Origin: Nocardioides baekrokdamisoli
GTDB lineage: Bacteria > Actinomycetota > Actinomycetes > Propionibacteriales > Nocardioidaceae
DNA: 64,000 nt
Direction: 5' to 3'
Assembly (NCBI RefSeq): GCF_003945325.1
Contig: NZ_AP019307.1
Coordinates: forward strand, 992,001-1,056,000
Part shown: positions 45,742 to 53,610 of the stretch, piece after piece
Layout: each line of letters begins with the position of its first letter
How positions within the stretch are numbered: the first letter of the stretch is position 1
The notes under the pieces: model-generated
Told to the model about the DNA's origin: nothing
Database searches by the model: none
The model's input: the letters and a program-made list of their open reading frames with translations, nothing else
Made by a program: the position numbers and the translations under genes

Positions 45742-46310
45742 GAGGCGCCGCCCCACGCGATCCTGGGTCCGCGGAACCGCTGGCGGCCAGCGCCCGGAGC
45801 GCGGTGCGCGAGCGCTTCGCGGAGCATCGTGCGACCCCGGTGGATGCGGGAGCGTACGGTGCCGAGCTTGGTGTCGAGGATGTCGGCGATCTCCTCGTAC
45901 GACATCCCCTCGACGTCACAGAGCACGACCGCGGCACGGAAGTCGGGCGGGAGTGCCTGCAGCGCCTGCTCGATGTCGTCGTCGAAGGTCTGGTTGATCA
46001 TGTCGCTCGGGTCGACTCCGGACGTGAGCCGCGCCGCGCGCTCGTCGGACAGGGCGTCGAAGCGGATCCGCTGGCGACGCCGCGCCTGGTCGAGGAACAG
46101 GTTCGTGGTGATCCGGTGGAGCCAGCCTCCGACGGTGCCCGGGGTGTAGGTGTCGAGCGAGCGGAAGGCGCGTACGAAGGCGTCCTGGGTGAGGTCCTCG
46201 GCGTCGTGGCGGTTGCCGGTGAGCCGGTACGCAAGCCGGTACACCCGGTCGGAGTACTGCTCGACGATCTCTTCCCAGGTCGGGACTGGTTCGGCAACCG
46301 TGTCGGTCAT
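45738..46310 (-). CDS. sigE: ECF RNA polymerase sigma factor SigE
   Basis: A 190-residue ECF sigma factor. Region 2 is [35 protein letters not shown] and region 4 [41 protein letters not shown]. The ATG at 46308-46310 is seven bases after TAGCGT; the frame extends upstream into noncoding DNA. In actinobacteria SigE answers envelope stress and is held by RseA. Confidence 0.94.
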   Translation of the reverse strand: MTDTVAEPVPTWEEIVEQYSDRVYRLAYRLTGNRHDAEDLTQDAFVRAFRSLDTYTPGTVGGWLHRITTNLFLDQARRRQRIRFDALSDERAARLTSGVDPSDMINQTFDDDIEQALQALPPDFRAAVVLCDVEGMSYEEIADILDTKLGTVRSRIHRGRTMLREALAHRAPGAGRQRFRGPRIAWGGAS

Positions 46311-46317
46311 GTCAGGC

Positions 46318-46346
46318 ACGCTAGGGAGCGCACCTGTGGGTGCGCT
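46318..46346 (-). promoter_or_regulatory. sigE promoter with adjoining palindrome
   Basis: TAGCGT (46318-46323) lies seven bases before the sigE ATG. Directly upstream is AGCGCACC-TGTG-GGTGCGCT (46327-46346), a perfect dyad between the -10 and the expected -35, so it may be an operator. Confidence 0.6.
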
Positions 46347-46450
46347 GTGCGAGGCGTGTGCGCCGCGTGAGCCAAGAACCGTGTGCGTCATCGATGGGTG
46401 AACGAACTCCGACCCGCGAGTGTTCCCGCGGAGCACGGCGTGTCGCGAGG

Positions 46451-46456
46451 TAGGTT
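46451..46456 (+). promoter_or_regulatory. Leaderless -10 of the methyltransferase gene
   Basis: TAGGTT, seven bases, then GTG. Confidence 0.65.
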
Positions 46457-46463
46457 TTCTTCT

Positions 46464-47117
46464 GTGACCGACCCGATCTCCACCGCAAGCTGGTCCTACT
46501 CCGACGCGTACGTCGCCGAGGACGAGATCCTGAGCGCGTCCCGCGCTCGCGCCGAAGAGGTCGGCGTGGTCCCGATCGGGCCTGGTGGCGGCGCCGCACT
46601 GCGCTTCCTGACCTCGGTGATCGACGCCCGCGCCGTCGTCGAGATCGGCACGGGCACCGGTACGTCCGGCCTGTGGATGTTCCGCGGCATGCGCGCCGAC
46701 GGGATCCTCACCACCATCGACGTCGAGGCCGAGCATCAGCGCCTCGCCAAGCAGACGTTCACCGAGGACGGCATCGCGCCGCAGCGCGTACGCACCATCG
46801 CCGGGGCGGCGCTCGATGTGCTTCCGAAGCTGACGGACGGCCACTACGACCTGGTCTTCGTCGACGGCGACAAGCGCGAATACTCGGCCTACCTCGCGGA
46901 GGCTCTGCGGCTGCTGCGCCCCGGCGGCATCGTGGCGTTCGACAACGCCCTGTGGCACAACAAGGTCGCGAACCCCTCCGAGCGTGACGAGCAGACGACG
47001 GCGATCCGCGACCTGGTCAAGGAAGTCGCCAAGCGCGAGGACCTCGTACCGCTGCTGATCCCGATGGGTGACGGCCTGCTGGTCGCGAAGAAGATCTGGC
47101 TGCCCGAAGAGGCGTGA
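46464..47117 (+). CDS. O-methyltransferase (Rv1220c-like)
   Basis: A 217-residue SAM-dependent methyltransferase of the COMT-like family 3: [14 protein letters not shown] (SAM motif I), LVFVDGDK (metal and motif II) and [15 protein letters not shown]. The divalent-metal Asp residues are present. It is divergent from sigE as in M. tuberculosis, and its substrate is unknown. The GTG at 46464 is chosen over the longer frame. Confidence 0.9.
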   Translation: MTDPISTASWSYSDAYVAEDEILSASRARAEEVGVVPIGPGGGAALRFLTSVIDARAVVEIGTGTGTSGLWMFRGMRADGILTTIDVEAEHQRLAKQTFTEDGIAPQRVRTIAGAALDVLPKLTDGHYDLVFVDGDKREYSAYLAEALRLLRPGGIVAFDNALWHNKVANPSERDEQTTAIRDLVKEVAKREDLVPLLIPMGDGLLVAKKIWLPEEA

Positions 47118-47123
47118 CTCAGG

Positions 47124-47519
47124 TCAGACCTTGACGACCTCGACCATCCCGAGGTCAGCCAGGGCGTCGAAACCTGCGTCCTGGGTCACGACTGGCATGT
47201 CGTTCGCACGCGCGACGGCAGCTATCCAGAGGTCATTCACGTTGACCCGGCGCCCAGCTTCGTAGAGCGCTGCCCGCATGGTTGCCCAGGCAGTGGCGGC
47301 CGCGCCATCGATCGGGAGCGGAGTGAGCAGCGCGGCGCGATCCGCAGTCGCCAGCCGCCGGGCTCGAGTGGCCACATCCCTGGCGGCGAGGACGCCGGCC
47401 TGGAGCTCGGCGACGGTGACCACGGAGACGAAGGCGTGCTCCGGCAGCGCTCCTCGATCGAGGCTCCGACCCGACTCAGTGGCAACGAAGATCGAGGTGT
47501 CGAGCAGCCCACGCGTCAC
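47124..47519 (-). CDS. vapC: VapC-like PIN-domain toxin
   Basis: A 131-residue PIN-domain ribonuclease. The acidic metal site is formed by Asp7 in LLDTSIFV, a Glu in VAELQAG and an Asp in NVNDLWIAA. VapC toxins cut tRNA or rRNA; the target here is unknown. The GTG overlaps the antitoxin stop by four bases. Confidence 0.9.
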   Translation of the reverse strand: MTRGLLDTSIFVATESGRSLDRGALPEHAFVSVVTVAELQAGVLAARDVATRARRLATADRAALLTPLPIDGAAATAWATMRAALYEAGRRVNVNDLWIAAVARANDMPVVTQDAGFDALADLGMVEVVKV

Positions 47520-47776
47520 AGCGGTCCGAGGTCGTCGGTGGATTCGTCGCCCATGGCATTCAGATCGTCCAGAAGGCCGCGGTCAGCAGTGGCTTCGTCC
47601 AGCATCGCGATGACTTCGTGCCTGTAGAAGAAATCCGGGCGCTTCCTACGCACCGGCACGACCTCTGCCACCGCTTCGCCGTGCACCGTGATCGTGACGG
47701 TCTCTCCGTCGCGTACGCGCCGGATCACCTCGGCCGTGTGGTTGCGCAGATCACGCGAGGCGACAGTGGTGGACAT
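47516..47776 (-). CDS. vapB: Phd/YefM-type antitoxin of the VapC-like toxin
   Basis: An 86-residue antitoxin. The N-terminal DNA-binding Phd fold is ASRDLRNHTAEVIRRVRDGETVTITVHGEAVAEVVPV; the acidic C-terminal tail (LLDDLNAMGDESTDDLG) should wrap the toxin. It starts inside a palindrome that also covers its promoter, so the complex probably represses its own operon. Confidence 0.9.
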   Translation of the reverse strand: MSTTVASRDLRNHTAEVIRRVRDGETVTITVHGEAVAEVVPVRRKRPDFFYRHEVIAMLDEATADRGLLDDLNAMGDESTDDLGPL

Positions 47777-47807
47777 GTGGCAAAGCGTAGCACTTGTGCC
47801 ACATGTC
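47772..47807 (-). promoter_or_regulatory. vapBC operator-promoter
   Basis: GACATGTGGCA (47772-47782) and TGCCACATGTC (47797-47807) form a perfect 11-base dyad around the -10 TACGCT (47784-47789), which stands seven bases before the vapB ATG. The start codon itself lies in the left arm, so a bound antitoxin covers promoter and start. Confidence 0.8.
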
Positions 47808-49116
47808 AGCCTGCCTGCGCTCCCGTGACCGTCCAGCCCTTGGCGCCATCAGCCAACGTCATCGTGAACACGAACTGCACGACTCTCGACGCGTGCGCGT
47901 CCCCGCGTACGACCTCCTCGGTGCGGCGGTCGACCTCGTAGTAGATCCCCTCGGCCTGCACGGCCACGCGGAACGTGATCGGCTCACGCGCGACCAGTTC
48001 ACGGACCTCGACGTGCTGCACGGTCGCCGAACGCATGACGGTCCGGTTCGGCGTACGCACCGCAGTGAAGTCGAGGCTGCCGTCGTTGATCCGCCATTCG
48101 TCGAGGAACGCGCCGATCGCCACCTCGAGCACCGTCTTGTCGAAACGCGCGTCCACGACGCTGAGGTCCCCAGCGGCCTCGTCGGCGTCCGATGACCACG
48201 AGACGCTCGTCAAGGACAGGACATCGTCGACTCCGGGGGTGCTCCGGGCGGCCGCCTCCAGTGTCGCGTCGCGGGCGACCGACTTCTGGTCCCAGGTGTC
48301 GATCTCGAGCTGATCGGTGAGGTGGTGCTGGCCCTCCTCCGCCTGCTCGATCGAGGAGACGATCCACTCACCCCCGGCGTTCTTGCGCAGCGTCCAGTAC
48401 TCGACCGGCCGCGTCGAACCATCCTTGCGCGTCGCCCGACCGTACGCACCGCGCACGTAGTCGTTGAGCGTCGCAGTGATCCGGAACGTCGCCGTGTCGT
48501 CGGTCTCCCCGGTGCGGTTGGCGACGCTGACGAACTCGACCTCTGGCCCGGCGACGATCTCGACCACGTTGACCTCGCCCCGCGACTCGTACTCGCGCAA
48601 CTGCTCGTCCCACTTGCCGTAGAGCACCGGCCCGAGGATCGTCCGCAACGTCCCGCGGTCACGGGCGGTCCATGCCTGCTGGGCGCCGACATAGAGCTGC
48701 GTCGCTCGCGCCTTGAGTTGCTCCACGTCGAAGGTCGCGTCGTGATCCGACAGGCCGCCCACCTGGGCCTCGACGCTGGCAGCACGTACGCACGCCACCT
48801 TGTCGACCCGATGAGCCACACGGTCCTTGGTGGTGTTCAGCGTGCGACGGTTCGCCTGGTTGCGCTTCCAGGTCTTGTAGAGCCAGTACGCGACGAACGC
48901 GAGGATGATGATCAGCCAGATCAGGCCGCTTCCACCGCCACCGACCGGGATGAAGAAGAAGTGCCCGCCGCTGAACCCGCCGCCGATGCCGTGGCCACCG
49001 CCACCGAAACCGCCTCCACCCCCACCGAAGCCGTGGCCACCGCCACCACCACGTGCGTACGCGGCTCCGGGCGCGAGAAGCACCAGCAGGACCGCCGCCG
49101 GGATCAGCTTCTTCAC
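47806..49116 (-). CDS. Tim44-like domain membrane protein with a Gly-rich exterior segment
   Basis: A 436-residue protein. A signal/anchor (KLIPAAVLLVLLAPGAAYA) is followed by a glycine/histidine-rich stretch (residues 22-60), a second transmembrane helix (GLIWLIIILAFVAYWLYKTW) and a Tim44-like domain (FDVEQLKARATQLYVGAQQAWTARDRGTLRTIL to about 290). The remaining C-terminal third repeats a similar beta fold. Its role in bacteria is not established. The GTG has GAGGAG six bases upstream. It ends next to the vapBC operator. Confidence 0.85.
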   Translation of the reverse strand: MKKLIPAAVLLVLLAPGAAYARGGGGGHGFGGGGGGFGGGGHGIGGGFSGGHFFFIPVGGGGSGLIWLIIILAFVAYWLYKTWKRNQANRRTLNTTKDRVAHRVDKVACVRAASVEAQVGGLSDHDATFDVEQLKARATQLYVGAQQAWTARDRGTLRTILGPVLYGKWDEQLREYESRGEVNVVEIVAGPEVEFVSVANRTGETDDTATFRITATLNDYVRGAYGRATRKDGSTRPVEYWTLRKNAGGEWIVSSIEQAEEGQHHLTDQLEIDTWDQKSVARDATLEAAARSTPGVDDVLSLTSVSWSSDADEAAGDLSVVDARFDKTVLEVAIGAFLDEWRINDGSLDFTAVRTPNRTVMRSATVQHVEVRELVAREPITFRVAVQAEGIYYEVDRRTEEVVRGDAHASRVVQFVFTMTLADGAKGWTVTGAQAG

Positions 49117-49126
49117 AATCGACTCC

Positions 49127-50599
49127 TCACATCGACGGAGCGCGCAGCCACTCCAACAAGAGCCGTGCCCCGAAACCGGTCGGCCCTGCAGTCCATTCGT
49201 ACTCGTCGATCGGCGCATCTCCAACTGAGGCCACGTCGAGGTGCACCCACGGGATCCCGCCAGCGAACGGCTTGAGGAACAACGCGGCCGTGATCGCACC
49301 AGCGCCACCGGGTGCGTTGTCGGCGTCCGCAACCGTCGAGGCCAACTTGTCGAGATAGACATCGGCCAACGGCATCCGCCACAACGGTTCCCCTGACGCA
49401 GCACCGGCGGCAATGAACTGCGCTGCCAGATCATCGCTGGTCGCGAACAGGCCACCGAGCTGTTGCCCCAGAGCGACCTTGATCGCGCCGGTGAGTGTGG
49501 CGATGTCGACGAGGACATCAGGCTTGATCTTGTCCGCGGCGTACGCCATCGCGTCGGCCAGCACCAACCGGCCCTCGGCGTCGGTGTTGGTGACCTCGGT
49601 CGTACGCCCGCCGTAGTGGCGCAGGACGTCGCCCGGACGCATCGCCGAGCCGCTGACGGCGTTCTCGGCTGCTGCGACGAGCCCGACGACCCTGACCGGG
49701 CAGCCGACGGCCGCGAGCGCACCCATGACGGCGAGCACGACCGCGCCGCCGGTGGCGTCGCGCTTCATCGTCTTCATCGAGGCGCCCGGCTTGAGGTTGA
49801 GGCCGCCGGTGTCGAAGGTGATGCCCTTGCCGACGAGGACGACCGTCGGGGTCTTCTTCGACGCACCTGTCGGGATGTAGTCCAACCGGATGAGCCGAGG
49901 CGGCGACGCCGAACCGGCGCCCACGGCCACGATCCCGCCGAAGCCTTCCTTGGCCAGAGCACCCTCGTCCCAGACCTGGACCTTCACGCCCGGGATCGAG
50001 CGCGCCTGCTCGGCGAGCCACTCGGGGTTCTTGATGTTCGACGGGACGGTCGCGCCGAATCGGGCGCGCCAGGAGGCGCGGGCGAGCGCGACCGCGATCT
50101 CCAGTTCTTGCTCGAGACCGTCCAGGTCCGCGAGGCGTACGGTCCGCACCGGCGTCCACTCCGGGCCACGGGACCGCCAGGAGAACGAGAACGACGCCAG
50201 GGTGAGGCCCGCGACGAACGGCTCCAGAGCAACCGACGGCGACAGCGCAGGAATGGTGGTGACGACCGCATCGCGATCCCGAACCGCGCGGCCCACTGCC
50301 GCACCGGCGCGACGGAAGTCAGCGGACGTCTGGTCCCCGACACCGACGAGCAGCACCCGGCGAGCCGTCCGCCCGGGAATGGTCAGCGACGTGAGCTCAC
50401 CAGCAGCACCGGTCGCACCCTCGGCGTCGAGCAGACCGAGCAGGTCGTACGCGTCGTCGATCTCGGCCGCTCCGGGGCCGACCATCAGATCGCCGGCCTC
50501 CGACCACACCGGCAGGGCGATCAGGTCGGCCTTGGCCGGAACGGCGGGAAGTAGTTCGAACTCCGGAGGCGGAGCCTGCGGCGGGAGTGACCCGTTCAC
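49127..50599 (-). CDS. pepA: Leucyl aminopeptidase (M17)
   Basis: A 490-residue cytosolic M17 aminopeptidase that releases N-terminal residues from peptides. The metal and catalytic segments are GKGITFDTGGLNLKPGASMKTMKRDATG and NTDAEGRLVLADA, both complete. The N-terminal macro-like domain is divergent, as usual in this family. Confidence 0.95.
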   Translation of the reverse strand: MNGSLPPQAPPPEFELLPAVPAKADLIALPVWSEAGDLMVGPGAAEIDDAYDLLGLLDAEGATGAAGELTSLTIPGRTARRVLLVGVGDQTSADFRRAGAAVGRAVRDRDAVVTTIPALSPSVALEPFVAGLTLASFSFSWRSRGPEWTPVRTVRLADLDGLEQELEIAVALARASWRARFGATVPSNIKNPEWLAEQARSIPGVKVQVWDEGALAKEGFGGIVAVGAGSASPPRLIRLDYIPTGASKKTPTVVLVGKGITFDTGGLNLKPGASMKTMKRDATGGAVVLAVMGALAAVGCPVRVVGLVAAAENAVSGSAMRPGDVLRHYGGRTTEVTNTDAEGRLVLADAMAYAADKIKPDVLVDIATLTGAIKVALGQQLGGLFATSDDLAAQFIAAGAASGEPLWRMPLADVYLDKLASTVADADNAPGGAGAITAALFLKPFAGGIPWVHLDVASVGDAPIDEYEWTAGPTGFGARLLLEWLRAPSM

Positions 50600-50620
50600 G
50601 ACTGGGCGCTCAGGCCGGAA

Positions 50621-50788
50621 TCAGTTGATGAAGTCCTTGAAGGCCTCGCCAAGATCGTTCGCCTCCTGGGCGTTCAACTCGACGACCAGACGGCCACCGC
50701 CCTCGAGAGGAACGCGCATGACAATGCCACGGCCTTCCTTGACGACCTCGAGCGGACCATCACCAGTACGAGGCTTCATCGCGGCCAT
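50621..50788 (-). CDS. DUF3117 protein
   Basis: A 55-residue protein of the strongly conserved actinobacterial DUF3117 family: MAAMKPRTGDGPLEVVKEGR, then VPLEGGGRLVVELNAQEANDLG and the end FKDFIN. The function is unknown. The ATG at 50786-50788 matches the family start. Confidence 0.93.
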   Translation of the reverse strand: MAAMKPRTGDGPLEVVKEGRGIVMRVPLEGGGRLVVELNAQEANDLGEAFKDFIN

Positions 50789-50839
50789 GCGGCACTCACT
50801 TCCGTGGATTGGAACGGGGTTGCCTTGCGGCACCGACCA

Positions 50840-51115
50840 TTATTCCTGATCGCTGTCTGAGGTGGCGACCGGACGACCTTCCATCTGATCCGCAAGACGC
50901 GCGATCAGGGCGTCGACCTCGTCCATCCGGTATCCCCGAACCGCCACATTGAGGCGTACGTCACGCAGATCCGCGGCGCCGATCGGACCCGCGGGCAGGT
51001 TCAAGGGCCGCCGATCGTCCTCGGCCGGCGCCATCTGGCCACCGAAGCCGGCAGCGACGGCGGCGACGCCGCCGAGCGTGAGTACGACCAGGATCCCGGC
51101 CAGCCACAGGATCAC
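50840..51115 (-). CDS. Short DivIVA-domain membrane protein
   Basis: A 91-residue protein with one N-terminal membrane helix (ILWLAGILVVLTLGGVAAVAAGF) and a DivIVA-like motif (LRDVRLNVAVRGYRMDEVDALIARLADQ). Such short proteins are linked with DapE and LOG genes in actinobacteria. It may link a growth-pole scaffold to the membrane; that is inference. The GTG overlaps the upstream gene stop (GTGA). Confidence 0.83.
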   Translation of the reverse strand: MILWLAGILVVLTLGGVAAVAAGFGGQMAPAEDDRRPLNLPAGPIGAADLRDVRLNVAVRGYRMDEVDALIARLADQMEGRPVATSDSDQE

Positions 51116-51837
51116 GGCTGGCGCTCTTCCCGTGCGCGGACCATCAGCGCCACGGCCTCATCGATGTCATCGGTGAGGGTCAGCATGTCGAGGTCGTGCG
51201 GGCCGATCCGACCGTCGGCCTGCATCGTCCCGCGCATCCAGTCGATCAGTCCCTGCCAGTGGCGTACGCCCATGAGGACGATCGGGAACCGGGTGATCTT
51301 CTGCGTCTGGACCAGCGTCATCGCCTCGAACAACTCATCCAGCGTCCCGACACCGCCCGGCATCACGATGTAGCCCTGCGAGTACTTCACGAACATGGTC
51401 TTGCGGACGAAGAAGTATCGGAAGTGCAGCGGCAGGTTCACGTAGTCGTTGAGGCGGTCCTCCCACGGCAGTTCGATGCCGAGGCCGACGCTGGCGCCTC
51501 CGGCTTCGATGGCTCCCCTGTTGGCTGCCTCCATCGCGCCCGGGCCACCGCCGGTGATCACGGCGAATCCGGCCTGGGCGAGCGCAGAGCCGACCTTGGC
51601 GGCGAGCTCGTAGTCAGGGCTGGTGGAGGGCGTACGCGCCGAGCCGAAGACGGAGATCGCGGGGCCGAGATCGGCCAGATCGTTGAACCCTTCGACGAAC
51701 TCGGCCTGGATCTTGAGGACCCGCCACGGGTCGCTGTGGGTCCACCCCGGTTGACCGCGGTTGTCGAGCAGCCGCTGGTCGGTGGTGGAGCCGTCCTTGC
51801 TCAGCCGAGGGCGTCCCTCGTTGTACCCGTTGCGCAC
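51112..51837 (-). CDS. TIGR00730 family Rossmann protein (LOG-like)
   Basis: A 241-residue protein with AISVFGSAR, ITGGGPGAMEAANRGA and the PGGVGTLDE motif of LOG phosphoribohydrolases, which free cytokinin bases from nucleotides in plants. In bacteria many are nucleotide 5'-monophosphate N-glycosidases. The substrate is not known here. The GTG follows CAGGAT by six bases. Confidence 0.88.
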   Translation of the reverse strand: MRNGYNEGRPRLSKDGSTTDQRLLDNRGQPGWTHSDPWRVLKIQAEFVEGFNDLADLGPAISVFGSARTPSTSPDYELAAKVGSALAQAGFAVITGGGPGAMEAANRGAIEAGGASVGLGIELPWEDRLNDYVNLPLHFRYFFVRKTMFVKYSQGYIVMPGGVGTLDELFEAMTLVQTQKITRFPIVLMGVRHWQGLIDWMRGTMQADGRIGPHDLDMLTLTDDIDEAVALMVRAREERQP

Positions 51838-51849
51838 GTGTCCATCCTG

Positions 51850-52908
51850 TCAGGGAGTCGTCAACCAGGTCCGGAGCGTGGCCCAGACGTGCTCGAGTTG
51901 GGCGATCGGGACCCGCTCATCCTGCTTGTGGGCCAAGCTCGGGTCGCCCGGACCGAAGTTGACCGCCGGGATGCCGAGGACGGAGAACCGCGCCACGTCC
52001 GTCCAGCCGTACTTGGGCTCCACGGCGCCGCCGGTCGCCTCCACGAACGCCTTGACTGCCGGCAGGTCGAGGCCTGGGCGGGCCCCGGGCGCGGAGTCTG
52101 TGACCTCCAGGTCGTGCCCGACGAAGAAGTCCCGGAGGAAGGCCTCCGCCTCCGCCTCCGAACGGTCCGGCGCGAACCGGTAGTTGACCGTGATCGTGCA
52201 CCGGTCGGGGATCACGTTGCCGGCGACGCCGCCCTCGACGAACACCGCATTGAGACCCTCGTGATAGCGCAGCCCGTCCACGATCGGCTGGCGTGGCTCG
52301 TACGCACTGAGCCTGGCCAGCAGCACCCCGGCCTCGTGGATGGCGTTCCTCCCCATCCAGGCACGTGCACTGTGCGCGCGCTCGCCGGTGACCGTCACGA
52401 CGACGCGCATGGTGCCCTGGCAGCCCGCCTCGACGCCGGCGTTGCTGGGCTCCCCGAGGATGGCGAAGTCAGCCTCGAGCAACTCCGGGTGGGACTCGGC
52501 GATCTTGCGCAGGCCGTTGTGGATGCTGGCGACCTCCTCAGCCTCATAGAAGACGAAGGTCAGGTCCTTGGTCGGTTCGGCGATCGTCGCCGCCAGGAGC
52601 AGGACGGCATCCCCGCCCTTCATGTCGCAGCTGCCGAGGCCGTGGACGAACTCGGCGTCCTGACGGCTCGGGAAGTTGTGATTGACCGGGACCGTGTCGA
52701 GGTGGCCGGCGAGGATGACGCGCTCCCCGCGGCCGAGGTTCGTGCGGGCGACGATCGTGTGCCCGTGGCGCTCGACGCTCAGATGCGCCTGCGTTCGCAG
52801 AGCCGCCTCGACCTGATCGGCGATCGCCCGTTCGTCGTGGCTGACCGACTCGATGTCGCAGAGGGCACGGGTCAGCGCGACCACATCGGTCGTCAGATCG
52901 AGACTCAC
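51850..52908 (-). CDS. dapE: Succinyl-diaminopimelate desuccinylase
   Basis: A 352-residue M20 metallo-deacylase in lysine/diaminopimelate synthesis. Metal ligands lie in AGHLDTVPVN, GSCDMKGGDAV (bridging Asp) and FYEAEEVAS (catalytic Glu). The dimerisation domain holds GERAHSARAW. dapD and dapC are further right in the window, so three steps of the succinylase branch are nearly clustered. The GTG at 52906-52908 is 18 bases from the divergent PfpI start. Confidence 0.93.
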   Translation of the reverse strand: MSLDLTTDVVALTRALCDIESVSHDERAIADQVEAALRTQAHLSVERHGHTIVARTNLGRGERVILAGHLDTVPVNHNFPSRQDAEFVHGLGSCDMKGGDAVLLLAATIAEPTKDLTFVFYEAEEVASIHNGLRKIAESHPELLEADFAILGEPSNAGVEAGCQGTMRVVVTVTGERAHSARAWMGRNAIHEAGVLLARLSAYEPRQPIVDGLRYHEGLNAVFVEGGVAGNVIPDRCTITVNYRFAPDRSEAEAEAFLRDFFVGHDLEVTDSAPGARPGLDLPAVKAFVEATGGAVEPKYGWTDVARFSVLGIPAVNFGPGDPSLAHKQDERVPIAQLEHVWATLRTWLTTP

Positions 52909-52913
52909 GAAGC

Positions 52914-52920
52914 TAGTGTC
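52914..52920. promoter_or_regulatory. Shared -10 region of dapE and the PfpI gene
   Basis: Plus strand TAGTGT (52914-52919), seven bases, then the PfpI GTG. Minus strand GACACT (52915-52920), six bases, then the dapE GTG. The two hexamers share five of six positions. Confidence 0.6.
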
Positions 52921-52926
52921 GCAGCC

Positions 52927-53529
52927 GTGGCGACTGCAGCTGTGAAGACGATCGGGATCGTGTTGTTCGACGGTGTCGAGGAACTGGATGCCGTAGGCCC
53001 GTGGGAAGTCCTCGCATGGTGGACCCAGAACATCCCCGAGGACGGGTACCGGGTCCTCACGATGTCGCTCGACGGGTCCCCCGTCATCGCCGCGAAGGGG
53101 CTCACACTGACACCTTCGCACTCGTTCGCGGCCGCCGGACCGCTCGATGTCCTGCTGTATCCCGGCGGTCGCGGCACTCGCGCCCACACCACCGATCCCG
53201 ATCGACTCAGCTGGGTCAGGTCCCAAGCATCAACATCCACCCTGATGACCAGTGTGTGCACGGGCGCCCTCGTCTACGCGGCCGCCGGGCTGCTCGCCGG
53301 ACGCCGCGCGACGACCTATTGGGGAGCGTTCGACGAACTACTCGCTCTCGACCCGACCATCCGGCCTGATCGCGACGCGCGGTTCGTCGACGAGGGCGAC
53401 GTGATCACCAGCGCGGGTGTCAGCGCCGGGATCGACATGGCCTTGCACCTGGTCCACCGACTCGGCAGCCTGGAATCGGCCCAACGCACCCGGCGTGGGA
53501 TCCAGTACGACCCCGAGCCTCCGGTCTGA
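52927..53529 (+). CDS. DJ-1/PfpI family protein (isonitrile hydratase-like)
   Basis: A 200-residue class I glutamine amidotransferase-like protein: GIVLFDGVEELDAVGPWEV, YPGGRGTR and the nucleophile Cys in SVCTGALVYAAAGLL. The sequence resembles isonitrile hydratase (InhA) and related transcription-factor-associated proteins. No AraC domain is attached. Activity untested. The GTG at 52927 fits a leaderless start. Confidence 0.85.
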   Translation: MATAAVKTIGIVLFDGVEELDAVGPWEVLAWWTQNIPEDGYRVLTMSLDGSPVIAAKGLTLTPSHSFAAAGPLDVLLYPGGRGTRAHTTDPDRLSWVRSQASTSTLMTSVCTGALVYAAAGLLAGRRATTYWGAFDELLALDPTIRPDRDARFVDEGDVITSAGVSAGIDMALHLVHRLGSLESAQRTRRGIQYDPEPPV

Positions 53530-53542
53530 CCGGCAAGACTCG

Positions 53543-53605
53543 CAATTCAGGACATGTGGGCGGCCGAGGGCATATATCCCTCGGCCGCCCACATGTCCTG
53601 AATTG
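53543..53605. terminator. Perfect 28-base palindrome between convergent genes
   Basis: Arms 53543-53570 and 53578-53605 match in all 28 bases; the loop is CATATAT. Each arm begins CAATTCAGGACATGTGGG and ends in CGAGGG. The palindrome sits between the PfpI gene and ileS, which face each other, so it can end transcription both ways. It is far longer than a normal terminator and may be a repeat element. Confidence 0.85.
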
Positions 53606-53610
53606 TTACG

